A program made the position numbers and the translations under genes. From Takakia lepidozioides (lineage: Eukaryota; Streptophyta; Takakiopsida; Takakiales; Takakiaceae), in assembly GCA_030704615.1 (NCBI GenBank), contig CM060731.1:71528756-71592755 (forward strand): a stretch of DNA of 64,000 nucleotides. Reading direction: 5' to 3'. Positions 12,201-22,219 of this stretch are shown one piece after another (position 1 is the stretch's first letter; every line of letters starts with the position of its first letter). The notes below the pieces were generated by a model. The model was not told where the DNA came from. It saw only the letters and a list, made by a program, of their open reading frames with translations, and ran no database searches.

Positions 12201-15200
12201 CCCGTCCCGTTCTGTTCTCAGAGTGCCGTGCAAGGGCTATAGCCTTGACACCTCCAACACTCCCCCTCAAGGCATAGCCCTTATGCTAATGTTCACCCAT
12301 TCTGACCACCGCCCCAACCTTGGCTCTGATACCATGTTGGAAAACCACTGGCGTGTGGTCGGGCTAGGGATTGAACCTAGGACCTCCCCCATTCCGGTGG
12401 GGTGCTCTACCACTGAGCTACCCGTCCCTTTCTGTTCTCAGAGTGCCATGCAAGGGCTATAGCCTTGACACCTCCAACATTCTTCAGTTTCAATTTCCTG
12501 GTTGCGCCCTGTGCAAGCAGGACATAGGCGGTCCTCCCGCTGCAGGTTTTCCCATCTGCCAGTCTCTATCCGTAGGTTGTGGGAGCCCACCCTGAACCGC
12601 CCCAAAGCCCTCAGGAGAGAAGGAGATAAAGAGGCCGGAAGGTAATTGGGCCGCAAGATTCTATCACAAGAATGTTTCTCGATAGAAATGGAGCTTTGTA
12701 GTGAGGTTGGGTAACTTCCAAGTTCTCCTGACATGTAACTCCATGAGCTCCTTTCTAATGAGTTGGTTGCGGTCATGCCTGGATGTGATTTCCACCTCTT
12801 CTGGGTTCACTGGCAAAAGTGAAGCTGTAGAGAGTCCATGGCGTTCAAAAAAGGTATCCACACGAGCATACCAGGATTGTTTGAAGCCTGCATTTTTGAG
12901 TCTCATAGATGTTGTGAGGGCCCTGGCCACAAGCCCCTTGGGGGTGTAACCTATGCAGGAAAACTGTAAGCCGGAAGAGGGCCTCAGTTTGGAGTGGCAC
13001 ACAGGCGAAGTCTGCATTCAATATGTGCGATGGAGTTGTGCCTCTGGTGCCAAGCATTGCTTGGAGGAAAGATGACTGCAATGGTTCCAGATTGTTTTCC
13101 CACCAGGAAACTGGGACTGCAGGTGCCCAGAATTCACAACCAAAAGTGGCATTTGGGGTGACCACGCTATCAAACAGCCACTTCTTGGTCGGTGGGTGGC
13201 GCAGGTGTATCTGCTTGCAGTTGGCCTGAAGGCGGATGGAGGCTGCCTTGCCTTTTGTCAATCTGTCCAGGGCAGTGGTTGCAAAGTGGAATTTGGGGGA
13301 GTGGATAACCAGCCCCAGATACTGGTAGGAATTGACTATCTCCACCTCCCGATTGTTGAGGAAGAATCTGCAGTCGGCCTGCCCATTGAAAACCATGATC
13401 TTGGTTTTTGTAAGGTTGACTTGCAACCCATAGTCATTGGAGAACTGTTCCAAGATGTCGAGATGGCGTTGTAGGAAGATAGGAGAATGTGCCAAAAGGG
13501 CAACATCATCCGCGTAGAGGAGATCTGATTGTGTTGGTCCTCCATCCAATGGCACACCAACTCCATGGTTTTTTGAGATGTAGACTTCCAAGGCGTCAAT
13601 GTAGATTCCGAATAGGGTAGGCGAGAGGGGGCAGCCCTGTTTGACCCCAATGTTGCTATGGACCTCAGCTGAGAATTCCCCTGCGACATTGACCATGCCA
13701 GTGACGATCTCATACATGGAGGAAATAGCATAGAGAATGTGTTGAGGGACTCCCACCTTCTGGAGCCTTTGGAAAAGAAGGTCGCGAGGAACCGAATCAA
13801 AATTTAAAGAAAGAAAAAGAAAATTTATTACTGGCAAGTTCAAAGTGAACCAGCCTTGCCAGATCTATTTACACATTAATAAGTATAAAAGAGGGATAAA
13901 CACTGTTGTGTTGTATATGCAGGGAAAGGGAAGCACTGGAGGAAGAGCGGAAACGGTTGTCAAAGGCTCAGAAAGATGCAGAGACTGCTTTTACTGTGAA
14001 AGAATCAAAACTGGCCATTGAGGCAAAGCAGCTGGAAAACATGAAGTGTATGCTGGAGCATGAGAAGGCCCAAGCCATGGAGATAATACAGCAGGCTGCC
14101 AAACGGGCAGTGGATGCAGAGCGTGCAAGGGCTATGGGGAGCACCACACAATGGGATTCATCCATGATGCACAAGGAAATCCAATGTGATGCAGATTTGA
14201 AGGAGAGGGAGAGGGAGCTAAGTTCAGCTGCTGGGGCCATTCGCAGAGAGAAGATGAGCCTTGAGGATGAGAGAGCACGGGTGAAGATGCTGCATGCTGC
14301 ACTGGAGAGAGAGCAGACGGAACAATGCCATGTTAACATGAAGCAGGCTGCGAAGGCAGAAGCCCAAATCAAGGATGCTGAAAACAGACTGGCATGGGAG
14401 GAAATCCATAAGAGAAGAGAGGAGACGAGACTGATTGGGGAAGCTCATGGCTGGCATCCTAACTCAGAGATACCTCTGAAAGAGAAAAGAACCATACTGG
14501 ACCAGGAATTTGCTTTTCCGACATTGAATGGTGTTGGCAATCTTGGGGGTGTCCTAGGTGAGAGTTCCAGCAGACCTACATATGACTATCAGCCAAGTGA
14601 GATACTGGGCCCCAATCACAACACCAACAATAACATCTGGGATGACTCGTTTGGCTCCATGATGCTGCTCTCATCACCAAGTTCAAGCATGACAGCAGCA
14701 GCCCAGATCTCACCAGAGAAAATGATGGCGGATTTTAGTGGTGTTCATATGCACGAGGGAAGTGGGGTGCCTAGCAGAAAGCGACTGGAAAACGTAATGA
14801 CGAGCCTCATGCATGCAAGGCAAGCCAGCCGCAGTCGGCTGCAGCGCACTGAGAATGCTCTCTTGGCATTTCCACCCTCCGCTGGATTCACTGCACAGGT
14901 ACAGCAAGCTCTCAATGCGTTGTCTGCACGATTGAGCCTGATGGAGCAGATTGAAGAAGGGCTGGCAAGCCACCTGCGAAAGGCGTATGAGACAGAGACC
15001 CCAGAATCTGAGGGAGTGATTGTTGACAAGGTGCAGCTGCTGTGTCGCATGGAAGAGCAGCAGAGCTTACGTGCTGAGTGGGAAGAAGACATGCAACGAC
15101 AGTTAGAAACCATCAGCATGCTTCAGGCGGCCTCCCGAAACTCATCCAATTTCAACACCCCAGTGAAAATGACCAATTCAAGCCCACCAAACATGAATGA

Positions 15201-15561
15201 CTGGCAAAACCATGGTAGCAGTGGGAGCAATGGTTTGCAGGGTGGCAAGTCACATGCAGGTTATGACATGGGGGGACGGATTGGCAATAATGGAGTTGGC
15301 CCTCCTGTACCACAAAATCACAGTGCAGGAGGGTCCAAGCCTTCTCGACAATTCTCGTCGCCAGAGTGGAACACAACATTTGAACCATTGCTAGGAGTGG
15401 ATTCTAAAGGGCTGTCTTACTCTCCACTTGTGGACTTCAACTACTTAAATAGCCCAGCCGAACAACATCAGCCAGAGTTTGGGGGAAGGGAAGGGGAGGG
15501 TCATGAAAGGAGTGCGCGACGCAAGCTTCACTTGTCCCCCCCGCATGTTGCCTACAGTTAG
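223..15561 (+). CDS. Long coiled-coil protein, 3' ten exons (FBF1-like ciliary candidate)
   Basis: Ten exons can be joined: 223-471, 817-1020, 5852-6049, 6181-6300, 8400-8727, 9033-9196, 9520-10017, 10527-10733, 11067-11176 and 13923-15561 (stop TAG). Each has AG/GT borders, and every phase matches its neighbour, including the phase-1 join at 8727/9033 and the phase-2 join at 11176/13923. They give about 1238 residues with the N terminus outside the window. Almost every exon is rich in E/K/R/Q heptads (for example ALEEERKRLSKAQKDAE). The last exon moves from coiled coil to a Ser/Asn/Gly-rich tail with a conserved-looking block, SRLQRTENALLAFPPSAG. The layout (long coiled coil, structured C-terminal block) recalls Fas-binding factor 1, a transition-fibre protein, which would suit an organism with flagellate sperm; this is inference. 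It could be another centrosomal or structural coiled-coil protein. The introns are filled with LINE and TRIM insertions, mostly antisense, while the exons stay open. Donors at 1021 and 8728 are weak, and an unseen exon in the large introns cannot be excluded. Confidence 0.75.
1260..1504 (+). mobile_element. LINE-B 3'-end fragments (intronic)
   Basis: The sequence matches the 3' end of the LINE family at 4930-5405. It holds the tail region CCCATAAGCTCTACGAGC, a GCGGACGTTATAAA box and a (CATTT)n run that ends near 1460. A second small LINE-B piece, encoding RALGQFRVGSHNLW, follows directly and stops where an antisense LINE-A 3' end begins. The whole is a mosaic of truncated insertions in the intron after exon 817-1020. 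Confidence 0.7.
2480..2623 (+). repeat. 5' LTR of TRIM-tR copy 1
   Basis: The 144-bp LTR has the 7-bp terminal inverted repeat TGTTGGA/TCCAACA. It contains a tRNA-like unit at 2531-2601 and a T4 run at 2614-2617, six bases before the LTR end. Confidence 0.92.
2624..2640 (+). promoter_or_regulatory. Primer binding site for initiator tRNA-Met
   Basis: TGGTATCAGAGCCAAGG begins at the first base after the LTR. Its first 14 bases are complementary to the 3' end of plant initiator tRNA-Met (which ends ...GGCUCUGAUACCA), the usual primer of plant LTR elements and TRIMs. Confidence 0.9.
2677..2726 (+). other. Hairpin straddling the purine tract and U3 start
   Basis: The arm AAGGGCTATGCCTTGA (2677-2692) is complementary to TCAAGGTTATAGCCCTT (2710-2726) with a single bulge and one G-T pair. 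The loop holds GGGGGAG of the purine tract and the first bases of the 3' LTR. The same hairpin recurs at 11808-11858, where the paired arm has C instead of T and so pairs better. Confidence 0.75.
2700..2843 (+). repeat. 3' LTR of TRIM-tR copy 1
   Basis: This 144-bp LTR is the direct repeat of 2480-2623. It contains a tRNA-like unit at 2751-2821 and a T4 run at 2834-2837, then ends at TCCAACA, followed by the target duplicate CTTGG. Confidence 0.92.
2751..2821 (+). promoter_or_regulatory. tRNA-like Pol III unit inside the LTR
   Basis: These 71 bases fold as a tRNA. The acceptor arms GGACGGG and CCCGACC pair except at 3:70. The D arm is GCTC-loop-GAGC, the anticodon arm is built on CCCC/GGGG, and the T arm is CTAGG-TTCAATC-CCTAG. 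The A box TAGCTCAGTGG (2758-2768) and B box GGTTCAATCC (2801-2810) fit the Pol III consensus. A T4 run 12 bases downstream could act as terminator. The D and variable regions most resemble tRNA-Cys (inference). The anticodon loop lacks U33, so a working tRNA is unlikely. The copy in the 5' LTR spans 2531-2601. Confidence 0.82.
3832..4254 (-). repeat. Three 141-bp tandem repeats inside LINE-A ORF1
   Basis: The units begin at 3832, 3973 and 4114, exactly 141 bp apart, so each encodes 47 residues in frame. The core shared by all three is TLNGLPILKVYTRR, followed by HGV and flanked by variable PKC(A/T)EPER segments. Units two and three are closest to each other. Because the period is a multiple of three, the expansion kept the reading frame. 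The function is unknown; the segment is basic and could be a nucleic-acid-binding linker ahead of the endonuclease. Confidence 0.85.
4930..5405 (+). mobile_element. LINE-B 3' end, sense orientation
   Basis: An open stretch at 4996-5376 encodes the C-terminal region of a LINE-B protein, including IETGRWENLQREDRLCPAC and a YCPLYYEIRGRF block. This is the C-x2-C...H-x4-C knuckle typical of LINE ends. The antisense copy at 11.6-12.6 kb has His at the third position (EHFFFYC), but this one has Gln (EQFFFYC), so the knuckle is broken. It is followed by the family's 3' tail. It lies in the intron before exon 5852-6049. Confidence 0.75.
5344..5525 (+). repeat. Three tandem copies of the LINE-B 3' tail
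   Basis: The block CCCATAAGCTCTTTGAGC, then (C/G)(A/G)GACGTTA(T/C)AAAG and a CATTTCATTT run, starts at 5344, 5411 and 5473, with periods of 67 and 62 bp. The third copy is the most diverged. Target-primed reverse transcription with tail slippage, or serial insertion into tails, could produce this. Confidence 0.8.
6523..7480 (-). mobile_element. LINE-A fragment, RT C-terminal region
   Basis: On the minus strand 7454-7155 encodes the thumb-like end of a LINE reverse transcriptase (YTYLGVEFSSNCNWDAH, then EVKRTIIRPALEYASAVW). The remainder to about 6523 is degenerate LINE-A coding sequence and the family's 3' tail, matching 1505-1660. It lies antisense in the intron after exon 6181-6300. A short second piece of tail is repeated at 7479-7520. 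Confidence 0.75.
7610..7715 (+). mobile_element. LINE-A 3' tail fragment, sense
   Basis: It matches the LINE-A 3' end seen antisense at 1505-1740, including CTTGAGGCTGAGCC and the box GGCTACAAGGCTACAGCAAA. No coding sequence remains. Confidence 0.6.
8050..8300 (+). mobile_element. LINE-B 3'-end fragment
   Basis: The sequence encodes a worn version of the LINE-B C-terminal DQKCLAAYLHEA block. Two partial tails follow, with CACCATTTCATTTCATG near 8147 and ACGGACGTTATAAAG near 8250. It lies directly upstream of exon 8400-8727. Confidence 0.6.
10385..10455 (+). mobile_element. LINE-B tail remnant
   Basis: The block CACACGTTATGAAGTACC is followed by (ATTTC)n, which ends near 10452. It is the smallest LINE-B tail in the window and contains no coding sequence. 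Confidence 0.55.
11755..11771 (+). promoter_or_regulatory. Initiator-tRNA primer binding site, compound TRIM
   Basis: TGGTATCAGAGCCAAGG follows the first LTR and is identical to 2624-2640. It recurs at 11971 and, inverted, ends at 12334, so all three internal segments keep it. Confidence 0.85.
12177..12184. other. Head-to-head junction of the TRIM palindrome
   Basis: The direct LTR stops at GCCAGTGG and the inverted LTR resumes with GGTGCTCTACC. The intact inverted LTR reads CCGGTGGGGTGCTC, so the break shares GTGG with both partners. A 4-base microhomology is consistent with template switching during reverse transcription or with end joining. Confidence 0.7.
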
Positions 15562-18500
15562 CTCTTGGCTGACATGGGCAATGATGAGATGTCTCCCCTT
15601 CCCATTTGAGGAACACAAACCACTGCCAAGAAAAGTGCTTTTCTGGTCTTCTAATCAGCATCCGAAACCACCATTGCTGGTAATGTTCCTCATTGAATTG
15701 TAAGCTCAAATGGTGCTCTATTTTGTACTTCAGTCCTGCTTTAAACTGACATCAACTTGTCCTTCTTATCAACAGAATGACCATGAGTAGCTAGCAGAGA
15801 ATGTTCTAGGTTGCTTGTTGGAAGCAACATAGTGTGGTACTTTTGGATAATTCCTTCCTATAAGCACATGGCAATCATGTTTTAAAGGCTGGACCCCAAG
15901 CTCTGGGAAGGCTTGATACAGAAGGATGTGGTAGTCATATAGAGAAACTCAATGTAAATCATGATTTCAACCAGACTTTCATTTTACACCTAGCTGCAAA
16001 TTACATGGCTGTTCGACCATGTAGTCACTTGCCAGCTGTCAACTTGAAATGTTCCAGGATGGAGCATCACTCTTTTTGCCACCTATAGATGCCTGTATCT
16101 TGAAGGGCTGGCTGGAAAGCAACTACCATGGACTAGTCGATAAAATTGCTATCATTTTGTCACTCACGATGATAGAAATTTTCTGGTTTTCATAACTTAT
16201 AAATTGTAAGTATTTCCTGGCAGGTGATTGTGTATGAAGGATTGCAGGTGTTCCCAATGAAACAAAGGCAATGAGGTATATCAAGTCTCTCTCTGATCAC
16301 CGGAATCATTTGGAATCTAGCTCATCACATTAGCTACTATCAAGACACTATATATTCACATAGTAATGGTCAATGTGATTGATCCTACTGGTCACGAGAA
16401 CCTTATTCATAGCATGTCTGCCATTTGAGCTTACAGCCTAATACAGTGCAATTGTGCTTGGAAGAAGTCCCAATCTTGCCACTTTCTTTCTTTGCCGACA
16501 TCATCTATGAATGACGGTATGGGTCCCATGTAAGTTCCCAACCAGACTCTGAAGAATCTTTAATCCGTGTCACAGAGCCATGGGGTAGTACAGGACAACA
16601 TAAAGGCTAACTTTGACTTGTAGACTTGCTGCCTAGACTAAGTTGAGCACGGTTTTCAAACCTTTCAGGCTGTATGTTTTGAGGCGAACACGTTATAGGG
16701 TCATCTGATATGCTATCAGTTTTTGTTTCATCACTCTGCTTTAAAGCAACGCTTGCAGATTCAGTCTTTAACTTTCTTCAATCTGACCATTTTATTTGTG
16801 TCTTTGTCACAGAGACAATGATTTCAAAGATCTTTCAAATAGCCTGAAGGACTCGTACAAAAAGAAGACAGTCATTTTGGTAGGTGTGTCCCAGTTTTAT
16901 CTTTAAAACTGGACAGAAAACTAAATTCCTCCAAGAAAGTTACATTCCTGTAGGTAGTATTATTTCCCCTGGCTGCAGCTTTGTGACTTAACTAACTTGT
17001 GAAAACTGGGATGTGAATTTGAAGGCAGCAAAATGAATAGATACTACATCCTCCAGTAAAGTAGCAAGGTCCTGTTCTGATCCTTGCACTAACTCCAGTT
17101 TTCTGATGAAGTCTGCACTCGGTTGGTGCAGAAGTCAGGCCCTTTCGGAATCCTTCTGTCACCACTTGGCGGAAGATCGTCTGCTCCAACTCATGAAGGT
17201 GAGAAGGTTGTTAGTATCTCAATGATACTATTAACATATGTGGTATGTCAGCACTGAAATGGGTGGGCTATGCCTTCATAACCCCACCCACTCCCATCCA
17301 GAAGGTCATAGATACTGTCCAATTATGTTGTCCATCAATCGAAGGTGATGAGTGCAGAGGTGTGGGTTGGACAAGTACTTGTCTTGTCTGGTACTGAAAG
17401 TACGAAACTTCAGTGTAGCAGCTTTCAATAAAGCACTCACTGCCCTGCCCAGTGGGCACCCTTCAAGTAATTACCAGCTTTGGCACACAAAAGGCTGGAT
17501 GGTTAGTGTCAATAGAGGCGAGGCTCCTGGGCAGCTGCATACACCCTCTTATGACTAACCTTATCAGTGTTTGGTATGACATCTTGAATGCAGGAGTTGG
17601 GTTCACAGAAAGATGACATCAAATCTGTAAAAGTCCACCAGGTCCTCAGACAGCAATATGAAGTGTCAGAACTTACATCATGTTCCTAATGGTTCACCGT
17701 CAACGATGCAGCGGGGAACGACATCTATCCGTCTGGTGACTGAGTTATCATGGTAACATCAGCTAGAACTTTAGTGGCCCAGAATGGAGTGGTGTTACCT
17801 TGGTATGTCAACTGATTTTTTATGCCACCTAATAATCAAGGATTATCGCCCAGATGATTACACAGTAGATTCTGAGTAATCAAACAACATGTTTGAAATC
17901 TGATTGGCGTAAGGAAGCAGCCCAAATTCTTTGCCCGAAGTCTATGATCGCCATATCATGTAAGAGAAGGCTCGAATTTCAAGGAGCTGGACACAATACA
18001 AACTCTGCCGAAAATTTCTTATAAAATCAGCAACATGGTTTTATGGGTACATGCTCCTGTCATGGCAGTTTAGTCCCGTATTAGCATTTGGGCCTAGAAG
18101 GAAGACAACAGCAGCAACTAAGGGAAAGTGAAGTGAAAAATCCCTCCCTTAGGGACAGCCAAATAATCTAGTATTCATTGACAGAGGGCTTTGGCCGAAG
18201 CAATGTACATAACCCTTCTGGCTGGGCACCTATCGCATTCCTTCATGATTGTCTGAAGGATGTGGGAATCACCAAGTACATTGCAGTATGTTCCAGACTT
18301 AACTCACGAGTGTTCCATATGCTTATGGGGTTGGTATGAACCGAGGTGGGACAGAGCTACAACGCAACATGGATTTGGTCCCTCACAAGGCTTGTCTGTT
18401 CTCTGGATGTATCACTTGCACATCTGTGGTGTGTCTTGTCTCATGGCCAGGATCACTCCCAGGTCTCCTTAGAAGAAGTTCAAATAATAGTGCTTCCTGC

Positions 18501-19412
18501 CTTTGCCCTGGGTTCTCCTGCCAGCTTTCTTCAGACAGCTTCTCTCAGACATGGATCATAGGCTTCCTAGAATATAGGGATCTGTGGTCTTCTATCTTAG
18601 TCTTCCAAGTGTGGGGACCAGGGTATGTTGATGCAAAGCCTAATGGTACCTCACAAGTTTATTGTTCCCTGTTTCCTCCCCAAAGAAAAACCTAACCAAG
18701 AAATCTGGCAACCTAACAATATATGTAGCAGATTTTGGGGCACTAGCAAGGACACTACAACCCTACCCCTAGCTAATGGTGTCAAGATGCTAGCTGATAG
18801 GGGTCTTGATGGTGTTGAAGTCTAATGCTTGCCCCACCTTTAGTCTGTTGTACTTTGCTTACTCTTGTGCTTGAGTTTGCCAGGCAGCTGACACCTTCGA
18901 CTTTTCGCTGGACAAGAAAATGATATGTAGACACACATCAGATTCTAGGCTAACATACTCAACAACCTTCAAGAGAGCCTCTTTGGTCTCGGATGTTCCA
19001 ACCAGCAGATACATCGTAACATTGGGCAAATTGATGAAAAGATGTCACATGAAGGAGCAATATTGGTGTAGCTCGTGAATTACACGAAAGTTTATTGTCT
19101 GCAAATTGCTAAACTCTACAGTACCTGGACGACAAAAATGCCTACCCAACAAGACCAGTGTGTCAGTGTGGGCCTAGGATGGCTAATAGGGGGGGCTTGT
19201 CATACCTAGCCCTAGGAAACTACACAATTTGCCAGATCTCCCTTACCTTCTACTTGTTCCACAGACCTGGAGATAGAATTGATCAATTGAATAAAAAATT
19301 TGGCCCCCAAACAATTGGCTGAACACTACCCTCATGAATTAACCAGCTCGGATCTAACTACCACTGAGAAAAGACCGCAATACTAGGGCCCTGTTGTACC
19401 CAAAGAGTTGGT
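15562..19412. other. Gene-poor stretch
   Basis: I see only short, unrecognised open frames here and no motif I can defend. The first few hundred bases are likely the 3' untranslated region of the coiled-coil gene. The rest may hold very old repeats. Confidence 0.5.
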
Positions 19413-22219
19413 TTACCACAACCCCAAGAACTTCCACCAAACACCACCAATTCCAAGCCAGATAACAATGTTTACAACACTGCAAAGGAATCCATAGCCC
19501 CACCACTTTGATAGAGGCACGTAGTTTGCACCATAAAAGACAGGTGCAGACCCAATGCCGTAATGTGTAAGCCCGCCCATGAGGTTCGAGAGGAAAGCCA
19601 GGACCAAAGCCCCAAACAGAGGGGGCGTCCCAAGGGCTGTTGATACAGAGAGGAATGCTGTGAACATGGCTCCAATGTGAGCGGCACCACTAGCAAAGAA
19701 GTAGTGTGAATAAAAGTAGAGAAGCACCAGAATGCCAAACGAGGCCTGCCATGCGAGCCCCAGGCCCCCCACCACCTGCACAATACCAAGCCCCAAGTAA
19801 GAAGTTTACCTCAATGTTTACTTTCGAATAGAAAGATACTTGTTGCTTTTCAAGGTGGCCTTCCAAAATTTTCCAAAAGGACAGGAGATATCCATGACTT
19901 CAGGAACAGGAGGCGTTAGAGGAGTTGGCCCAACTCCTATAAGCTTTTACGCTTCAGTCGAAATGCAGTTAAGTTCAAGGCACCTTGGCATGGAATGCTG
20001 TTCAGGGCATCCCTGCGGGTATTCCAGAAACCAAATGGCACTGAGGCAGATGGTGTATGACAAAGGAAGGAGGCTTGTGTAATCTGCCCCTTGATTGCAT
20101 ACACATGAAAGCCTAATAGGGGAGATGCTTCTCTCCATAAAGTTGAATCCTCACTAGATTTCCTCGAAGTATATGAGATTGTGAGTACTATTTTGACATA
20201 GAAATTCGTACAAAATCAACAACAGAAAACCAAACACAACATAACATAGATACTAGTGATGTGTAGACAACATCAGCAAGCCAACTGGGGGGCCAAGAAT
20301 TGTTCAGGATCTCACTTTTGTACTGAAGTGGCAGCAGTGTGTGTCCCTCCAAAGACCTCTTTCCAACGTAACATATGTATAAGTGGCTTGTGAGCTTGCC
20401 CAATAAGATTTTTCTCGGCTTTGAAAGAAGGTTAAATATTCTTTAACACTCATTCCATTTGCCATGCCAGTTGGAGTCAACATAGGCATGGCTGTCCATC
20501 ACCAGCCTCTTACCCAACTGTATCAGTGACTGGACTGTTGTGACTCTAGAATTCTCGTATAGTCAGTAGCTTTGCAATCAGAAGAGAGCTCTCACCTTCA
20601 CAACAGTCTGGCTGAACCACGCAATGAGACCATACTTGTTCAGATAGCTCGCCATGGCAATCAGAGCAGCAAACCATGTGAGTGTATCCCATGCAACTGC
20701 CTCACCCAGACACTCCTTCCATGTCACTACACCTGTTGTAAGCAGCACTGAAAGACCTAGAATAGCAGCTGTCACTGCATCGACCTTGATCAAGCTCCCA
20801 AATATCCACAGGCCCACCTTCGCAACAAAGGGGGAGAGAGTTATTCCACTGATCCATGCTTGATTATTCAAGATCCCATATTCTCCCTGATGAATTAGGT
20901 GGGGGAGGACAAGGCAGGAGGGATTTCTTTTGCAAGGAAATAAGCCACAAAATAATACAATTAGCCACAATCCCCAACCCACCCCCCCACCCGGCAACCC
21001 ACTCCAACCACTCCCTTCCAACTCTCCAAACCATGACAAAAAAAGCCTGAGGTGATCAACTTACTGTAACTAAAAGGGTGCCAGCCATGATCTTCTCATT
21101 CTTGCTCATGGGCCCCATCTTTGCCAGGTTCTCCTTAGCCAATTTAGGAGCATCGGGGCTGCTCTTCACGGTAGGAGGGTAGACCACATATAGTAGTGCT
21201 GGTATAACAAGTAAAGATATCAGGCCAGGCACCAAAGCAGCAACTGCCCAGTCCGTCCAACCTATTGTCTGTCCAATGGCGCCTGCGGCCAGATTTACAC
21301 TCAACGGATTGGCTGCCATAGCTGTCAAAAACATGGCCGAAGAAATGACAGACGTCTGGAAACAAGTAAGCATCAACCAGGATCCCAATTTTTCCTCTGT
21401 TCCATCTCCAGCGTTACTTCCACAGGCAATACACAGCGCCTTGACCAATGGCAGAAAGATACCACCTGCACGAGCAGAGACAGAAGGAATCGCCGGAGCA
21501 AGAAGGGCCTCACTAAACACCAAACTATAGCCCAGCCCCAGAGTAGTTTTGCCAAAGAGGGCCACGAATTGGTAGGCCACTCGGTTTCCAAGACCAGTCT
21601 TAATGAACCCCTTTGCAAAGAAGAATGCAAGCGCAATAAGCCATGGGATGGGATCTCCAAAAGCGCTGAATGCAGCAGCAAACGTGAGTGTCTTAGTGAG
21701 AACCGTTGCACCCAGGCCCATAAGAGCCACTGCTCCAAGTGGCAATGGCTGAGTAATAATCCCCACAATTGTGGCCATGAAAATGGCCAAAAGCTGCCAG
21801 GCATTTTTGGCCACACCTTCAGGAGCAGGAACAAACCATAGCAAAATACCTACTGCCAACGATGCAGCAAGAGGCTTCATGGCTGCCCCCTGCCAAGGCT
21901 CCTGCGGTTTTGGAGCAGGAGCCGGCGCTACAGCCGCCCCTCCACTCGCGCTCGCTCGCACTTGAGTTCCACGAGGTGGCACATCATGCACCCCCTGTCG
22001 ATGGCGCAACCCACTACGCCCCAGCTGCGGATGTGGTAGTGACAAGCCCCGCAGACCAGTACCGCTGGAGATGGAGACCAGCGAGCTGAACCCATCTTGC
22101 TTCCCGACTCTGCAACCTGCAGACGATACCCCCCTCAACAATCCTATTTTCTTCCTGTAACTCCCTCTCAACGACACCCCCTGCGCAGCCCCTGCTGCTG
22201 CCATCGCTGCGGCAGCCAT
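19413..22219 (-). CDS. DiT1: Plastid 2-oxoglutarate/malate translocator
   Basis: Three exons on the minus strand, 22219-21065, 20817-20596 and 19775-19413, all join in phase 0 and give 579 residues; angiosperm DiT1 is about 560. The protein exchanges 2-oxoglutarate for malate across the inner plastid envelope, linking plastid ammonia assimilation to carbon supply. Residues 1 to about 95 are Ala/Ser/Arg-rich and poor in acids, as expected of a plastid transit peptide. The DASS (SLC13-like) carrier body follows, with NAWQLLAIFMATIVGIITQP, FGDPIPWLIALAFFFAKGFI, FQTSVISSAMFLTAMAANP, WDTLTWFAALIAMASYLNKY and SHYFFASGAAHIGAMFTAF, and the characteristic end WWKFLGLW. I chose ATG 22219 because the transit peptide starts there; ATG 22204 is a possible alternative. 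No disabling change is visible. Confidence 0.95.

Larger units (their letters stand above)
11610..12479. mobile_element. Compound, partly palindromic TRIM-tR copy 2
   Basis: The order is LTR 11610-11754 (145 bp), internal 11755-11830, LTR 11831-11970 (140 bp, small deletion), internal 11971-12045, and truncated LTR 12046-12180. A head-to-head junction follows, then inverted truncated LTR 12181-12259, inverted internal 12260-12334 and inverted LTR 12335-12479. Both outer ends are the U3 start (TGTTGGAGG on the left, CCTCCAACA on the right). The whole block is flanked by the 5-bp duplication TTCTT (11605-11609 and 12480-12484). Removing the block and one TTCTT gives a LINE-B sequence collinear with the copy near 5110. 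All units carry the tRNA-like core, some partly. Confidence 0.88.
11300..13803 (-). mobile_element. 5'-truncated LINE-B with reverse transcriptase
   Basis: The minus strand runs from a 5' break inside RT (near FDSVPRDLLF, about 13803) through IGVKQGCPLSPTLF and the YADD catalytic motif (about 13516-13505). It continues to the C-terminal region ending in RALGRFRVGSHNLRIETGRW and the CPAC...H-x4-C knuckle. The 3' tail ends in a (GAAAT)n run at 11304-11340 as read on the plus strand. Both the 5' truncation and the simple 3' tail are typical of target-primed reverse transcription. The compound TRIM at 11610-12479 splits the knuckle. The frame shifts near 12850, so the copy is dead. It lies antisense in the intron before the last coiled-coil exon. 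Confidence 0.88.

Noticed and set aside
11676-12462. Pro-rich frames such as those with PPPFRWGALPLSYPS
   Set aside because: They are translations of repeated TRIM LTRs, present in both orientations, and not genes.
11610-12479. CRISPR-like array from regularly spaced repeats
   Set aside because: The repeats are LTRs with identical 76-bp internal regions, some inverted, in a eukaryotic intron.
13968-14372. Antisense open frames opposite the last coiled-coil exon
   Set aside because: They are shadows of the E/K/R-rich coding strand, show no domain and are not phased with any exon.
16200-19300. Degenerate Copia-type polyprotein
   Set aside because: A few words in minus- and plus-strand frames look suggestive, but no motif (protease, integrase or YVDD) could be defended.
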